Source of the DNA: Marinobacter sp. JH2
Lineage (GTDB): Bacteria; Pseudomonadota; Gammaproteobacteria; Pseudomonadales; Oleiphilaceae
Length of the DNA stretch: 64,000 nucleotides
NCBI RefSeq assembly: GCF_004353225.1
Contig: NZ_CP037934.1
Span: 3,100,001 to 3,164,000, forward strand
Reading direction: 5' to 3'
Shown here: positions 8,313 through 16,048 of the stretch, piece after piece
Numbering within the stretch: the first letter of the stretch is position 1
How the letters are laid out: each line of letters begins with the position of its first letter
Notes under the pieces: generated by a model
Told to the model about the DNA's origin: nothing
The model's database searches: none
Seen by the model: the letters and a program-made list of their open reading frames with translations, nothing else
Position numbers and translations under genes: made by a program

Positions 8313-9380
8313 ATGCCGATTCAAATTAAGTCCAATTCACCGCTTCGATCGTTGCCGGAAGATTACTGTGCCGACGGAGCGGATCGTTGGTTCGAAATTA
8401 CCGATGGCTTCGATAAGGGTAAAAAGCTGTTCTATTCCGACTATGGTCCAGCGAATGGAAAAGCCGATAAAACAGTCTTGTTCGTCCACGGCAACCCAGA
8501 ATGCTCGTACACTTTTCGGCATGCCCGGGATGCGTTGCTGGGCCAAAATCCAGACCTGAGAATCATTTGTCCCGATCATATTGGTATGGGCATTTCGGAT
8601 CAGGCTGATTTCGAGATGGTGGATATGCACCATTCGGCAAATCTTAGATTGCTGATTGAGCACTTGGATTTACGCAACGTCATTCTGGTGGTCCACGATT
8701 GGGGCGGCCCAATAGGCATTGGGGCTTTCCTGGACCAAATGGATCGGGTTGACGCCCTCGTGGTACTAAACACCTCCATCTTTCCAATGCCTTCGGAAGG
8801 GATTACGTATGCAAATTGGCCACTAAAGCTAATGCCATGGAACAGTTTCGGGTGGCTTATTCCGGATAGGTTGTGGGGCGGAGTGGCGGCATTCGTATTG
8901 CAGGAAGCTAACCCGGGGTCGTTGGCAGCGCTGTATGGGAAGTCCCTTGTGTTTCAGGGCCGTTTTGCACTCCGGCGATTTTCGAAGGGCACTCCGGCTT
9001 ATGTCTTTTCCGAGTCGTTGAGAAGTAGCGCCAACGCTCGAAGTTCAAAACGTAATTTGCTTCAAACGCCGTATTGGGGGCATGGATACGAATACGAAGA
9101 TAAGACACATGGGACGCAGAACAATCACGAGTTCTATCGCAAAATGCAGGAACAGCTCCCGAAATTCTGGGGGCCAGAGGGGCGTAATATTCCCGTGGCA
9201 GCCCACATTGGAGAATACGATCCATGCGGTAAGAAATCAGTCAGGGAGCAGTGGATTGAAGCGTTGCCAAGAATGGCCGAACACCTGCACGTTTATCCGG
9301 ACATGGGGCACTTTATCGAAGAATACAAAGGGCCAGAGATCGCACAGAGCATAATGGCCTTGGTTACCGAACTCCGGTAG
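8313..9380 (+). CDS. Haloalkane dehalogenase-like alpha/beta hydrolase
   Basis: This 355-residue alpha/beta hydrolase resembles haloalkane dehalogenases, which cleave carbon-halogen bonds by an aspartate nucleophile. The nucleophile is D129 in VVHDWGGP, followed by W130; N61 in HGNPE would be the second halide-stabilising residue. The acid is probably D303 in GEYDPCG and the base H333 in DMGHFIEE. The protein is somewhat longer than the usual 290-310 residues, with an extended cap between about 160 and 270. It lies inside the cassette array, upstream of an attC-like site. Without the substrate, a general hydrolase role cannot be excluded. Confidence 0.8.
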   Translation: MPIQIKSNSPLRSLPEDYCADGADRWFEITDGFDKGKKLFYSDYGPANGKADKTVLFVHGNPECSYTFRHARDALLGQNPDLRIICPDHIGMGISDQADFEMVDMHHSANLRLLIEHLDLRNVILVVHDWGGPIGIGAFLDQMDRVDALVVLNTSIFPMPSEGITYANWPLKLMPWNSFGWLIPDRLWGGVAAFVLQEANPGSLAALYGKSLVFQGRFALRRFSKGTPAYVFSESLRSSANARSSKRNLLQTPYWGHGYEYEDKTHGTQNNHEFYRKMQEQLPKFWGPEGRNIPVAAHIGEYDPCGKKSVREQWIEALPRMAEHLHVYPDMGHFIEEYKGPEIAQSIMALVTELR

Positions 9381-9466
9381 GGTTCGAAGGAACGAACGGA
9401 TTGGGCGTGCCTGATTTATGGGGGAATGCCATCCCCGGCCCACCGAAAAAAACAAATGTTAGTGAG
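9380..9466 (+). other. Probable attC site of cassette 3
   Basis: GGGTTCGAAG (9380-9389) matches 8 of 10 bases of GGGTTCTAAC, the R'' box predicted from the cassette start GTTAGAACCC at 7819. The R' box is GTTAGTGAG (9458-9466). Between them CGGatTGGGC pairs with GCCCACCG, with a two-base bulge. The site is imperfect, so this is a moderate call. If right, cassette 3 spans 7820-9458 and carries two genes. Confidence 0.55.
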
Positions 9467-9471
9467 TCAAT

Positions 9472-9771
9472 ATGAAAACTACAGAACCTCAACGTATTCC
9501 GCGTAAAGCATTTGTTATCCTTTCGTTTCAGATTCTTGCTTGGCTCGCCATTTTATCTAACTTCTTCTCCGATTTTACTTCGAATAACGATGCCGCGGGT
9601 GCGGGCATAGCGCATGGCTTCGCGATTATATTGGTTACTGTTCCATGTATGATTTTTATATTTTTCACGACATTTTATTTCTTTAAAAAATCTTTACCAA
9701 CAAGGTTTAGATATGTTGCTACGTTCAACTATGTAGGCCTGTTTACTCTTGCTATGTTAATAAGCTGGTAA
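9472..9771 (+). CDS. Small membrane protein of unknown function (cassette 4)
   Basis: This 99-residue protein has three hydrophobic segments: FVILSFQILAWLAILSNFF, GFAIILVTVPCMIFIFFTTF and YVGLFTLAMLIS. I do not recognise a family. It is AT-rich against the flanking chromosome and sits between two attC-like sites, with its ATG only 14 bases after the R' core. That is typical of a small cassette gene that relies on upstream transcription. The function is unknown. Confidence 0.6.
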   Translation: MKTTEPQRIPRKAFVILSFQILAWLAILSNFFSDFTSNNDAAGAGIAHGFAIILVTVPCMIFIFFTTFYFFKKSLPTRFRYVATFNYVGLFTLAMLISW

Positions 9772-9787
9772 GCTTTAGCGAGGAAAG

Positions 9788-9840
9788 CTCAGCAACGCCC
9801 CAAAATCCCAGTCAAAACATGAAAAATTGGGGCGTTAACA
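9788..9840 (+). other. Probable attC site of cassette 4, end of the array
   Basis: A perfect 10-base stem, AACGCCCCAA (9794-9803) and TTGGGGCGTT (9827-9836), is bounded by CTCAGCAAC and GTTAACA. CTCAGCAAC agrees in 7 of 9 bases with CTCACTAAC, predicted from the cassette start GTTAGTGAG at 9458. The short overall length is in the range of small attC sites. A plain hairpin terminator is the alternative, but there is no T run. Confidence 0.55.
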
Positions 9841-9871
9841 TGGGCTGCATTGCCCACAATCAGGATTGCAT

Positions 9872-10414
9872 TTACTTCACGTATTTCTTAAACGCATCAT
9901 CTACGGGCGTATCAGCAAGGTGATTCGTGTAGTTGCTCATCACTTTCTGAGACAAGCCTACAATAATTTCAAGTAGCTGCTGCTTGCCGTAACCCGCGGC
10001 AAAAAACTTCTCGATTTGCTCATCGCTGATAACACCGCGTTCACGCGTCATAGCGAGCGTCGTTTCACGCAGGGTTTCCAGCTTAGGATCTGCCAGCGGT
10101 GTTTGGTTAACAAGCGCATCAACAATGTCCTGATCAACCTTCATTGAAGCGGCAATTCCGCTGTGTGCAGGAACACAGTAATGGCAATCGTGTTCTACGT
10201 TAATGGACTGCCAAACCACGGTTAGCTCTTCAGCATTAAACGAGGTTTTCTGAAACAAGTCATGCAGTACTTGGTAGCCCTTAAGCAGCATGGGTGCTTC
10301 TGCCATGACCGCATGGAGGTTAGGGATCATGCCAAACCCGGCTATGGAATCCTCCAGTAACGGCTTCGCTTCTTGTGGTGCGTTTTCTTTGGTGTACAGA
10401 GTAAAGTCTGCCAT
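9872..10414 (-). CDS. Carboxymuconolactone decarboxylase / AhpD-like family protein
   Basis: This 180-residue all-helical protein of the CMD family has the AhpD-type redox motif EHDCHYCVPAH, a CxxC followed by a histidine. Such proteins reduce peroxides or act as thiol-dependent detoxifying enzymes. The length and the single motif fit the short alkylhydroperoxidase-like subgroup rather than true carboxymuconolactone decarboxylases, which lack the cysteines. It is transcribed away from the TetR gene at 10520, with a palindromic operator between them, so it is probably the target of that regulator. The physiological substrate is unknown. Confidence 0.85.
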   Translation of the reverse strand: MADFTLYTKENAPQEAKPLLEDSIAGFGMIPNLHAVMAEAPMLLKGYQVLHDLFQKTSFNAEELTVVWQSINVEHDCHYCVPAHSGIAASMKVDQDIVDALVNQTPLADPKLETLRETTLAMTRERGVISDEQIEKFFAAGYGKQQLLEIIVGLSQKVMSNYTNHLADTPVDDAFKKYVK

Positions 10415-10464
10415 CGGTCACTCCTAACGGTTTTGGATGATTTCGGGAGCCACTGTAGTTGTAT

Positions 10465-10503
10465 TTGAGCGATTGCTCAAGTTAAAATTGAGCAATCGCT
10501 CAT
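10465..10503. promoter_or_regulatory. Palindromic operator in the AhpD-like/TetR divergent region
   Basis: GAGCGATTGCTCAA (10467-10480) and TTGAGCAATCGCTC (10488-10501) form a perfect 14-base inverted repeat around a 7-base AT-rich spacer. Each half is itself a near-palindrome of the form TTGAGC-N4-GCTCAA, so two TetR dimers could bind side by side. It lies between the two divergent genes, about 20 bases before the regulator's start. Confidence 0.75.
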
Positions 10504-10519
10504 TTTGGTAGAAGAAGGT

Positions 10520-11107
10520 ATGGCAAATAAGGTCAAGTTCGAGCGCGAAAACGTTGTGCGCGTTGCTAGCGAGCTCTTTTGGAAAAAGGGTTTTCACGCA
10601 ACATCCACGCGTGATTTGCAAGACGCCGTGAACATGCGCCCGGGTAGCATATACTCGGCATTTGGCTCGAAAGAGGGGCTGTACAGCGAATCTCTGAAAG
10701 CTTACACCGTATTAATGAAAACGAAGATCGAGGGTTTTGTATCCGGCTCCGATTCGGTACTCGGGGGGGTACGCGCCTTTGTGGAAAGTGTGATCGTTAA
10801 AGAAAAGAGCTGTAGCCCGAGTGCTATTTGTATGTTGGTTAAAGCCAATGGTGAGTTTTCTGAAACGGAGTCTCCGTTACGCAATCTAAGTGTAGATTTG
10901 TCGGCCGAGTTTGAGGTTTATTTAACGAAATTGTTTGAACAAGCAATCAGTCGTAGAGAGCTGAGCAGCCGTGTGTCGGGGCTGGAGTATGCGCGTTTTT
11001 TTCAAGTTCAATTTACAGGGTTGCGCAGCTATTTTAATCGTCCGGGCGTAGACCATTTGGCCGAGCCTATGATCGATCGGATGTTTGCCTTGATGGAGTC
11101 ATTATAG
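10520..11107 (+). CDS. TetR-family transcriptional regulator
   Basis: This 195-residue regulator has a TetR helix-turn-helix at residues about 8-55: VVRVASELFWKKGF, TSTRDLQDAVNM and GSIYSAFGSKEGLY. The C-terminal ligand domain is unrelated to anything I can name, so the inducer is unknown. The start is placed at ATG 10520. The longer frame begins at a TTG (10505) only two bases past the palindrome and is less likely, though the AGAAGG before 10520 is very close to the ATG. It probably represses itself and the divergent AhpD-like gene. Confidence 0.85.
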   Translation: MANKVKFERENVVRVASELFWKKGFHATSTRDLQDAVNMRPGSIYSAFGSKEGLYSESLKAYTVLMKTKIEGFVSGSDSVLGGVRAFVESVIVKEKSCSPSAICMLVKANGEFSETESPLRNLSVDLSAEFEVYLTKLFEQAISRRELSSRVSGLEYARFFQVQFTGLRSYFNRPGVDHLAEPMIDRMFALMESL

Positions 11108-11159
11108 GGTTTTCTGAAGGCCAGAAAGTCGTCAATTTAATCAGTCGGTGAAGCATTGG

Positions 11160-12047
11160 ATGATGAATAAAAATACGATAAAAATCAGTGCGTGCACCGT
11201 TTTTGCGCTTCTGGCATTTGCGGGGAATTCCGTGCTTTGCCGCTTAGCCTTGGGCGAAAACGCCATTGATGCAGCCAGTTTCACGACGATAAGGCTTCTG
11301 TCTGGAATCGCCATTCTGATGGTCGTAGTTGCCATCACGAAGAAACCAAAGAAAAGCCAACCTAAAGGGAGTTGGTTGGCCGCATGTATGTTGTTTGTCT
11401 ATGCGCTGGCTTTTTCGTATGGATACCTTTCTCTAGACACCGGCACCGGTGCGTTAATCCTGTTTGCAGCGGTTCAAATCACCATGATTGCCGTTGGCGT
11501 TGTTTCCGGGAACCGGCTTCATTTTGCCGAGTGGTTGGGGCTATTCATTGCCTTCTCAGGTTTCGTTTATTTGATCTTGCCTAGCGTCACCACACCATCT
11601 CTGACGGGGTTCCTTCTCATGACGCTTTCGGGTATCGCATGGGGCGGGTACACGCTCGTTGGAAGGTCTTCAACGCAGCCGCTTGCAGACACGGCTTATA
11701 ATTTCTTGAGAACGTCGCCTTTTGTTCTGATCTTGCTTGTTTTCACGCTGCAGGATGCTGAGATAACCCAGCAGGGTGTTCTGCTAGCGATAGTGTCGGG
11801 TGCCATTGCGTCTGGCGCGGGCTACGCTGTGTGGTATTTCGCACTCAGAGGGCTGTCGGTGACGCAGGCGGCTGTGGTTCAGTTGTTTGTTCCCATAATC
11901 GCTGCGGTGGGAGGTGTCATCGTTGCCCAAGAGGCGATTACTCTGCGCCTAGCTGAATCATCGGCTTTAGTCCTTGGAGGCATTTTAATGGTCATCCTGG
12001 GGAGGCACTATTTTGTCTCGCGTGCGGTCGGTTCTCCAGCCGATTGA
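11160..12047 (+). CDS. EamA/DMT-family transporter
   Basis: This is an integral membrane protein of about 295 residues with ten predicted hydrophobic segments in two five-helix repeats, the EamA (drug/metabolite transporter) layout. Helices include FALLAFAGNSVLCRLAL near the N-terminus and AAVVQLFVPIIAAVGGVIVA in the second repeat. I chose ATG 11160; a GTG at 11148 is the upstream option, and neither has a good ribosome-binding site. It follows the TetR gene on the same strand with a short gap and might share its promoter. The substrate is unknown. Confidence 0.82.
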   Translation: MMNKNTIKISACTVFALLAFAGNSVLCRLALGENAIDAASFTTIRLLSGIAILMVVVAITKKPKKSQPKGSWLAACMLFVYALAFSYGYLSLDTGTGALILFAAVQITMIAVGVVSGNRLHFAEWLGLFIAFSGFVYLILPSVTTPSLTGFLLMTLSGIAWGGYTLVGRSSTQPLADTAYNFLRTSPFVLILLVFTLQDAEITQQGVLLAIVSGAIASGAGYAVWYFALRGLSVTQAAVVQLFVPIIAAVGGVIVAQEAITLRLAESSALVLGGILMVILGRHYFVSRAVGSPAD

Positions 12048-12067
12048 ACGTTTGAAAAACGGACAAA

Positions 12068-12128
12068 TAATAGGTTAACTGACGCTTTAATATGGATCCT
12101 TCAACTGTTTTAGCCAGGTAACCTATTA
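12068..12128. promoter_or_regulatory. Inverted repeat TAATAGGTTA / TAACCTATTA before the GST gene
   Basis: TAATAGGTTA (12068-12077) and its exact reverse complement TAACCTATTA (12119-12128) flank a 41-base stretch directly upstream of the glutathione transferase start. Their separation and position suggest paired regulator half-sites rather than a terminator. No regulator is assigned. Confidence 0.35.
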
Positions 12129-12139
12129 TCACTACCTCG

Positions 12140-12808
12140 TTGCATCGTTTGTACTCCTTCCGCCGTTGCCCCTACGCCATGCGCGCCCGCCTTGGTCTGG
12201 TGTTTGCAGGTTTGCAGGTTGAGCTGCGGGAAATCGTCCTGAAAAACAAACCCGCCCAAATGCTGGCCATCAGCCCAAAAGGCACGGTGCCTGTGCTGGA
12301 GTTGGTTGAGGATGACGGCAGCCAACGCAGGGTGATTGAGGAAAGCCGGGACATTCTTGAATGGGCGCTGCGGCAGAGCGACCCGCACGGATTGCTCAAC
12401 ACCGACCTGGACAGCGCAAGTGCCCTGATTGAGCGCAACGACAACGAGTTCAAGCACTGGCTGGACCGCTATAAATACGCTGATCGGCATCCTGAAAGAA
12501 GCCAGCTTGAATATCGGCAACAGGGCGAGGTGTTTTTGCAGGCGCTTGAAGATCGGCTGGCCCTCAGCACGTACCTGCTGGGGGACCGTATCAGCATGGC
12601 CGATATTGCTGTGATGCCGTTTGTGCGCCAGTTTGCCCATGTAGATCGAGAGGTGTTCTACAGCCTGCCTTACGCCAAGCTTCAAAAGTGGCTGCGCGAT
12701 TGGCTGGATAACCCGGTGTTTCAGCAGGTCATGGTCAAATATCAACCGTGGCAGGAAGGCGATGACATTGTGATCTTTCCACCCCCAACTCAAAGAGGCG
12801 GTTTATGA
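12140..12808 (+). CDS. Glutathione S-transferase family protein
   Basis: This 222-residue protein has an N-terminal thioredoxin-like domain with SFRRCPYAMRARL (CPY in the active-site position) and VIEESRDILEW, where the ES pair would hold glutathione. The C-terminal helical domain carries SMADIAVMPFVRQF, the conserved folding motif of the superfamily. The only plausible start is TTG at 12140, since an in-frame stop lies at 12119 and no ATG intervenes; there is no clear ribosome-binding site. The stop overlaps the start of the nitronate monooxygenase gene by four bases (ATGA), so the two are translationally coupled. Confidence 0.87.
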   Translation: MHRLYSFRRCPYAMRARLGLVFAGLQVELREIVLKNKPAQMLAISPKGTVPVLELVEDDGSQRRVIEESRDILEWALRQSDPHGLLNTDLDSASALIERNDNEFKHWLDRYKYADRHPERSQLEYRQQGEVFLQALEDRLALSTYLLGDRISMADIAVMPFVRQFAHVDREVFYSLPYAKLQKWLRDWLDNPVFQQVMVKYQPWQEGDDIVIFPPPTQRGGL

Positions 12809-13842
12809 ACATTCAGGATCTTCTGGGTATTGAGTTTCCCATTATTCAGGCACCAATGGCGGGCGTTCAGGGCAGTGAGCTGGCGATTGCGGTATCTGAG
12901 GCCGGGGGCCTGGGTTCTCTTCCGTGCGGAATGCTCGGTATAGACGCTATGCGTAAGGAATTGGCGGCGCTCAAGGCTCGGACAAACCGGCCTTTCAACG
13001 TGAATTTCTTCTGCCATACCCAGCCTGAACCTGATGCGGAACAAGATGAAAAGTGGAAAGCAGCCTTGTCACCCTATTATCGGGAGTTTGGTATTGATTC
13101 GAACGCCATAACAGCAGGGGCCGGGCGCTTGCCCTTTGGTGGGGAAGCCGCTGATGTGCTGGCGGAGTTTGAACCGGCTGTTGTCAGTTTTCACTATGGC
13201 CTGCCTAATCAGGATTTACTGGACCGGGTGCGCGCATGGGGCGCAAAAATTCTCTCTACGGCCACCACAGTAGACGAGGCCCGTTGGCTGGAAGCTCAGG
13301 GTGTAGATGCCATCATTGCACAAGGGCTGGAGGCAGGCGGGCACCGCGGAATTTTTCTGTCGGAAGATCTCAACAGCCAGCTCGGAACGTTTGCACTTGT
13401 GCCACAGATTGTTCAAGCCGTAAAAGTGCCGGTGATTGCGGCAGGTGGGATTTCAGATGCAAGCGGGGTAGCGGCTGCTATGGCGCTGGGTGCAGCGGGT
13501 GTGCAGGCGGGAACGGCTTTTCTGTTGTGCCCGGAAGCCAACACAAGTGCACTTCATCGTGCGGCTATCAAAAGCGATGCCGCGGCAGTAACGGCTTTAA
13601 CGAACGTGTTTTCCGGGCGACCGGCCCGAGGCATTGTGAATCGCATTATGAGCGAACTGGGGCCGATCAGCCCGGCAGCGCCAGCATTCCCGCTGGCTTC
13701 GGCGGCTTTGGCCCCTCTGCGTGCTGCTGCGGAGCAGGCCGATTGTGGCGAGTTTTCACCGTTGTGGGCAGGCCAGAACGTGAGTGGTTGTAAGGAAGTT
13801 CCCGCGGCTGATCTCACTCGGGCGCTGGCAAAAGGCGCATAG
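12805..13842 (+). CDS. Nitronate monooxygenase (2-nitropropane dioxygenase-like)
   Basis: This 345-residue FMN-binding TIM barrel is similar to nitronate monooxygenases, which oxidise toxic alkyl nitronates such as propionate-3-nitronate. Motifs are IIQAPMAGV at the N-terminus, IAQGLEAGGHRG in the middle and PVIAAGGISDASG for phosphate binding. The AGGH histidine fits class I enzymes. It overlaps the upstream GST gene by four bases. An enoyl-ACP reductase (FabK-like) role is the main alternative. Co-expression with a GST suggests detoxification of electrophilic or nitro compounds (inference). Confidence 0.87.
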   Translation: MNIQDLLGIEFPIIQAPMAGVQGSELAIAVSEAGGLGSLPCGMLGIDAMRKELAALKARTNRPFNVNFFCHTQPEPDAEQDEKWKAALSPYYREFGIDSNAITAGAGRLPFGGEAADVLAEFEPAVVSFHYGLPNQDLLDRVRAWGAKILSTATTVDEARWLEAQGVDAIIAQGLEAGGHRGIFLSEDLNSQLGTFALVPQIVQAVKVPVIAAGGISDASGVAAAMALGAAGVQAGTAFLLCPEANTSALHRAAIKSDAAAVTALTNVFSGRPARGIVNRIMSELGPISPAAPAFPLASAALAPLRAAAEQADCGEFSPLWAGQNVSGCKEVPAADLTRALAKGA

Positions 13843-13895
13843 AGGCCGCATGATTGCGCCAACTGACACCTGAGCCCTGTTTAAAAGGTTTTACT

Positions 13896-14225
13896 ATGAG
13901 CTACGTGTACCTCGCCCTTGCCATTTTTGCCGAAGTGGCCGGCACGGCTGCCCTGAAGTCCTCTGAGGGTTTCACCAATTTAGTCCCCAGCATCATCGTG
14001 GTGTTGGGTTACGGTATGGCGTTTTATTTCTTGTCGTTGGTGTTGAACGAGATTCCTGTAGGGGTGGCCTATGCCATTTGGTCTGGGGCCGGTGTGGTGT
14101 TGATTTCGGTGCTGGGTGTGGCCATGTTCGGCCAGAAGTTGGACCTGCCTGCCATCGGGGGCATGGCGCTGATAATAAGTGGGATTGTGGTAATGAACGT
14201 GTTCTCGTCGTCGGTTCAGCATTAA
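13896..14225 (+). CDS. Small multidrug resistance (SMR) efflux protein, EmrE/QacE-like
   Basis: This 109-residue protein has four transmembrane helices. YLALAIFAEVAGTAALKSSEGF carries the membrane glutamate (in AEVAGT) that couples proton and drug in EmrE, and YAIWSGAGVVLI matches the conserved second and third helices. It exports quaternary ammonium-type cations as a dimer in exchange for protons. The open frame extends upstream to 13854, but I place the start at ATG 13896 by alignment to the family N-terminus. It follows the nitronate monooxygenase gene by about 50 bases on the same strand. Confidence 0.9.
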   Translation: MSYVYLALAIFAEVAGTAALKSSEGFTNLVPSIIVVLGYGMAFYFLSLVLNEIPVGVAYAIWSGAGVVLISVLGVAMFGQKLDLPAIGGMALIISGIVVMNVFSSSVQH

Positions 14226-14409
14226 GCGCGTAACTTAGGGTACTTGGCGGCTCGGAGTGTCGGAATTTTTTACATATACGCTTCCTGAAGCGTCCGCTCT
14301 GAATGCGCTGAAGCAAAGATCTGTTTGAAAAGTGGTCATATTTTCCGTTCTGGTTCGGGTATTGCTTTTGAGTAATCGGGAACTCAGAAAGGGAATAAAG
14401 GAATACGCC

Positions 14410-15108
14410 ATGAATAAAACAACAGGTTTTCTCATCACGGCTGCATTATCCGGAGCCCTCTTTACCGGCGGCGCTTTGGCCGGTCCTACCATCGATCTGG
14501 ACTATACCGGCGCTACACACGGTTATAAGTCCGGCTCGTTGAGCGACACCGCAACCTCCAAAAATTACAACGTTTATGCGGGCATGTTTGCATTCAATAC
14601 CAGTAATCCGGTGGGTGCGTCGCCAATTACCTGGTCGAGCAAGCTGGATGCTTTTTGTATTGAGCTTGATACCTACTTGGATAAATCCAACACTACCTAT
14701 GAGCTGCAAACGGCTGCCAGCCATTTTGGCGATGCGGGACTGGTTTCGTCGATCACCAAGCTCTATACCGGGTATGAGAGCAGTGTGTCGAATGCGAGTA
14801 CGTCTGCCGCTTTTCAGCTGGCTCTTTGGGAGCTGATTTATGAGACAGACTCGTCATATGGTATGACCACCGGCACCTTCACATCGAGCAACTATAGTGG
14901 GGCTCGGGGGATTGCGGATGGTTGGCTATCAGGCTTGGGTTCGCAGAGCGAAGGCTTCGATATGTACGTGCTGACCGCACCGAAGTCGCAGGATCTTCTG
15001 GTGTTTACACCTCGTCCGCCGATTAGTGTGCCAGAGCCAGCGTCACTGGCTTTGTTAGGGCTGGGCCTGGTTGCTTTGGGGCTTCGTCGCCGGAGTGCCC
15101 GAGGCTAA
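14410..15108 (+). CDS. PEP-CTERM sorting domain protein
   Basis: This 232-residue secreted protein begins with the signal peptide MNKTTGFLITAALSGALF, with cleavage likely after GGALA. It ends in the complete exosortase tripartite signal: VPEPAS, a hydrophobic helix LALLGLGLVALGL, and the basic tail RRRSARG. The mature part is rich in S, T, G and Y and has no recognised catalytic motif. Such proteins are processed by an exosortase (EpsH-type), usually alongside extracellular polysaccharide genes, none of which is in this window. The start at 14410 has AAAGGA upstream. A strong terminator follows. Confidence 0.88.
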   Translation: MNKTTGFLITAALSGALFTGGALAGPTIDLDYTGATHGYKSGSLSDTATSKNYNVYAGMFAFNTSNPVGASPITWSSKLDAFCIELDTYLDKSNTTYELQTAASHFGDAGLVSSITKLYTGYESSVSNASTSAAFQLALWELIYETDSSYGMTTGTFTSSNYSGARGIADGWLSGLGSQSEGFDMYVLTAPKSQDLLVFTPRPPISVPEPASLALLGLGLVALGLRRRSARG

Positions 15109-15139
15109 AGGCGGCTCTGTGAGCCGGATAACTGATGAC

Positions 15140-15166
15140 AAGGAGTGCGCATTGCACTCCTTTTTT
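15140..15166 (+). terminator. Rho-independent terminator of the PEP-CTERM gene
   Basis: The stem AAGGAGTGC (15140-15148) pairs with GCACTCCTT (15154-15162) around a five-base loop, and the 3' arm runs into a T6 tract. Confidence 0.85.
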
Positions 15167-15279
15167 CGTGAAAGGCAGACTTAAGCGGACCTTCCGGCGG
15201 AGTCTAGTGGTTACAATCCCTATTGCTAATATTTGTTAAGCTCCTACCATAGATCATCACGTTGACGTTGCATTATGAG

Positions 15280-15345
15280 ATAGTTCAAATCTATCTCTAT
15301 CTTTTGAATAATCAATTTTACCAAAAGTGTCTCGTTGCCTATTCT
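15280..15345 (+). promoter_or_regulatory. OxyR-type box and promoter of ahpC
   Basis: ATAGTTCAAATCTAT (15280-15294) fits the OxyR half-motif ATAGnTnnnAnCTAT at every defined position. A weaker second half follows after 7 bases, so the full 37-base box ends at 15316, directly against a -35 of TTTACC (15317-15322). A 17-base spacer leads to the -10 TATTCT (15340-15345). OxyR normally contacts RNA polymerase from exactly this position. ahpC starts 53 bases after the -10. Confidence 0.75.
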
Positions 15346-15397
15346 AGGCACCGTAGATTTTTAAACACGCACGTGTACCAACAGGAGAAATTCTGAG

Positions 15398-15961
15398 ATG
15401 GGAATTATTAACAGCGAAATTAAACCGTTTAACGCAACCGCCTTCAAACAGGGCGAGTTTGTAGAAATCTCTGACGCAGACGTGAAAGGCAAGTGGGCGA
15501 TCTTCTTCTTCTACCCAGCCGACTTCACCTTCGTTTGCCCGACTGAACTGGGCGACGTTGCAGATCACTACGAAGAGCTTCAGAAGATGGGCGTTGAAGT
15601 ATTTTCCGTGTCCACCGACACGCACTTCACCCACAAAGCATGGCACGACAGCTCCGAAACCATTGGTAAGATCAACTACTACATGGTTGGCGACCAGAAC
15701 GGCAGCATCACCAACAACTTTGGTGTGATGCGTGAAGGTCAAGGCCTTGCAGACCGCGCTACCTTCCTGATCGATCCGGATGGAATCATCCAGGCGATGG
15801 AAATCACTGCTGAAGGTATCGGCCGTGACGCAGACGATCTGATGCGCAAAGTGAAAGCCGCTCAGTACGTTCGCAACAATCCTGGCGAAGTTTGCCCGGC
15901 TAAGTGGAAAGAAGGTGAAGCGACTTTGGCTCCGTCTTTGGACCTGGTTGGCAAGATCTAA
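15398..15961 (+). CDS. ahpC: Alkyl hydroperoxide reductase subunit C (peroxiredoxin)
   Basis: This 187-residue typical 2-Cys peroxiredoxin is the same length as E. coli AhpC. The peroxidatic cysteine is C47 in FTFVCPTE and the resolving cysteine C166 in EVCPAKW. It reduces hydrogen peroxide, organic peroxides and peroxynitrite in the cytoplasm and is recharged by AhpF, encoded next. An AGGAG ribosome-binding site lies before the start. The gene has its own OxyR-type promoter and its own terminator, so it can be made in excess over AhpF. Confidence 0.97.
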   Translation: MGIINSEIKPFNATAFKQGEFVEISDADVKGKWAIFFFYPADFTFVCPTELGDVADHYEELQKMGVEVFSVSTDTHFTHKAWHDSSETIGKINYYMVGDQNGSITNNFGVMREGQGLADRATFLIDPDGIIQAMEITAEGIGRDADDLMRKVKAAQYVRNNPGEVCPAKWKEGEATLAPSLDLVGKI

Positions 15962-15987
15962 GTTTTGCCTTATAGGTAAAGCGAATG

Positions 15988-16015
15988 AAAGGCCCGCCAT
16001 GCGGGCCTTTTTTTT
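15988..16015 (+). terminator. Rho-independent terminator of ahpC
   Basis: AAAGGCCCGC (15988-15997) and GCGGGCCTTT (16001-16010) form a perfect 10-base stem with a CAT loop, followed by more Ts. It separates ahpC from ahpF. Confidence 0.92.
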
Positions 16016-16048
16016 GGGAATTTGGCAGGTGCTGGCAGAAATAGAAGA

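Noticed and set aside
9794..9836. Reading the AACGCCCCAA/TTGGGGCGTT stem as a transcription terminator
   Set aside because: There is no T run on the plus strand and the AAC/GTT ends fit an attC core better, although the call remains moderate.
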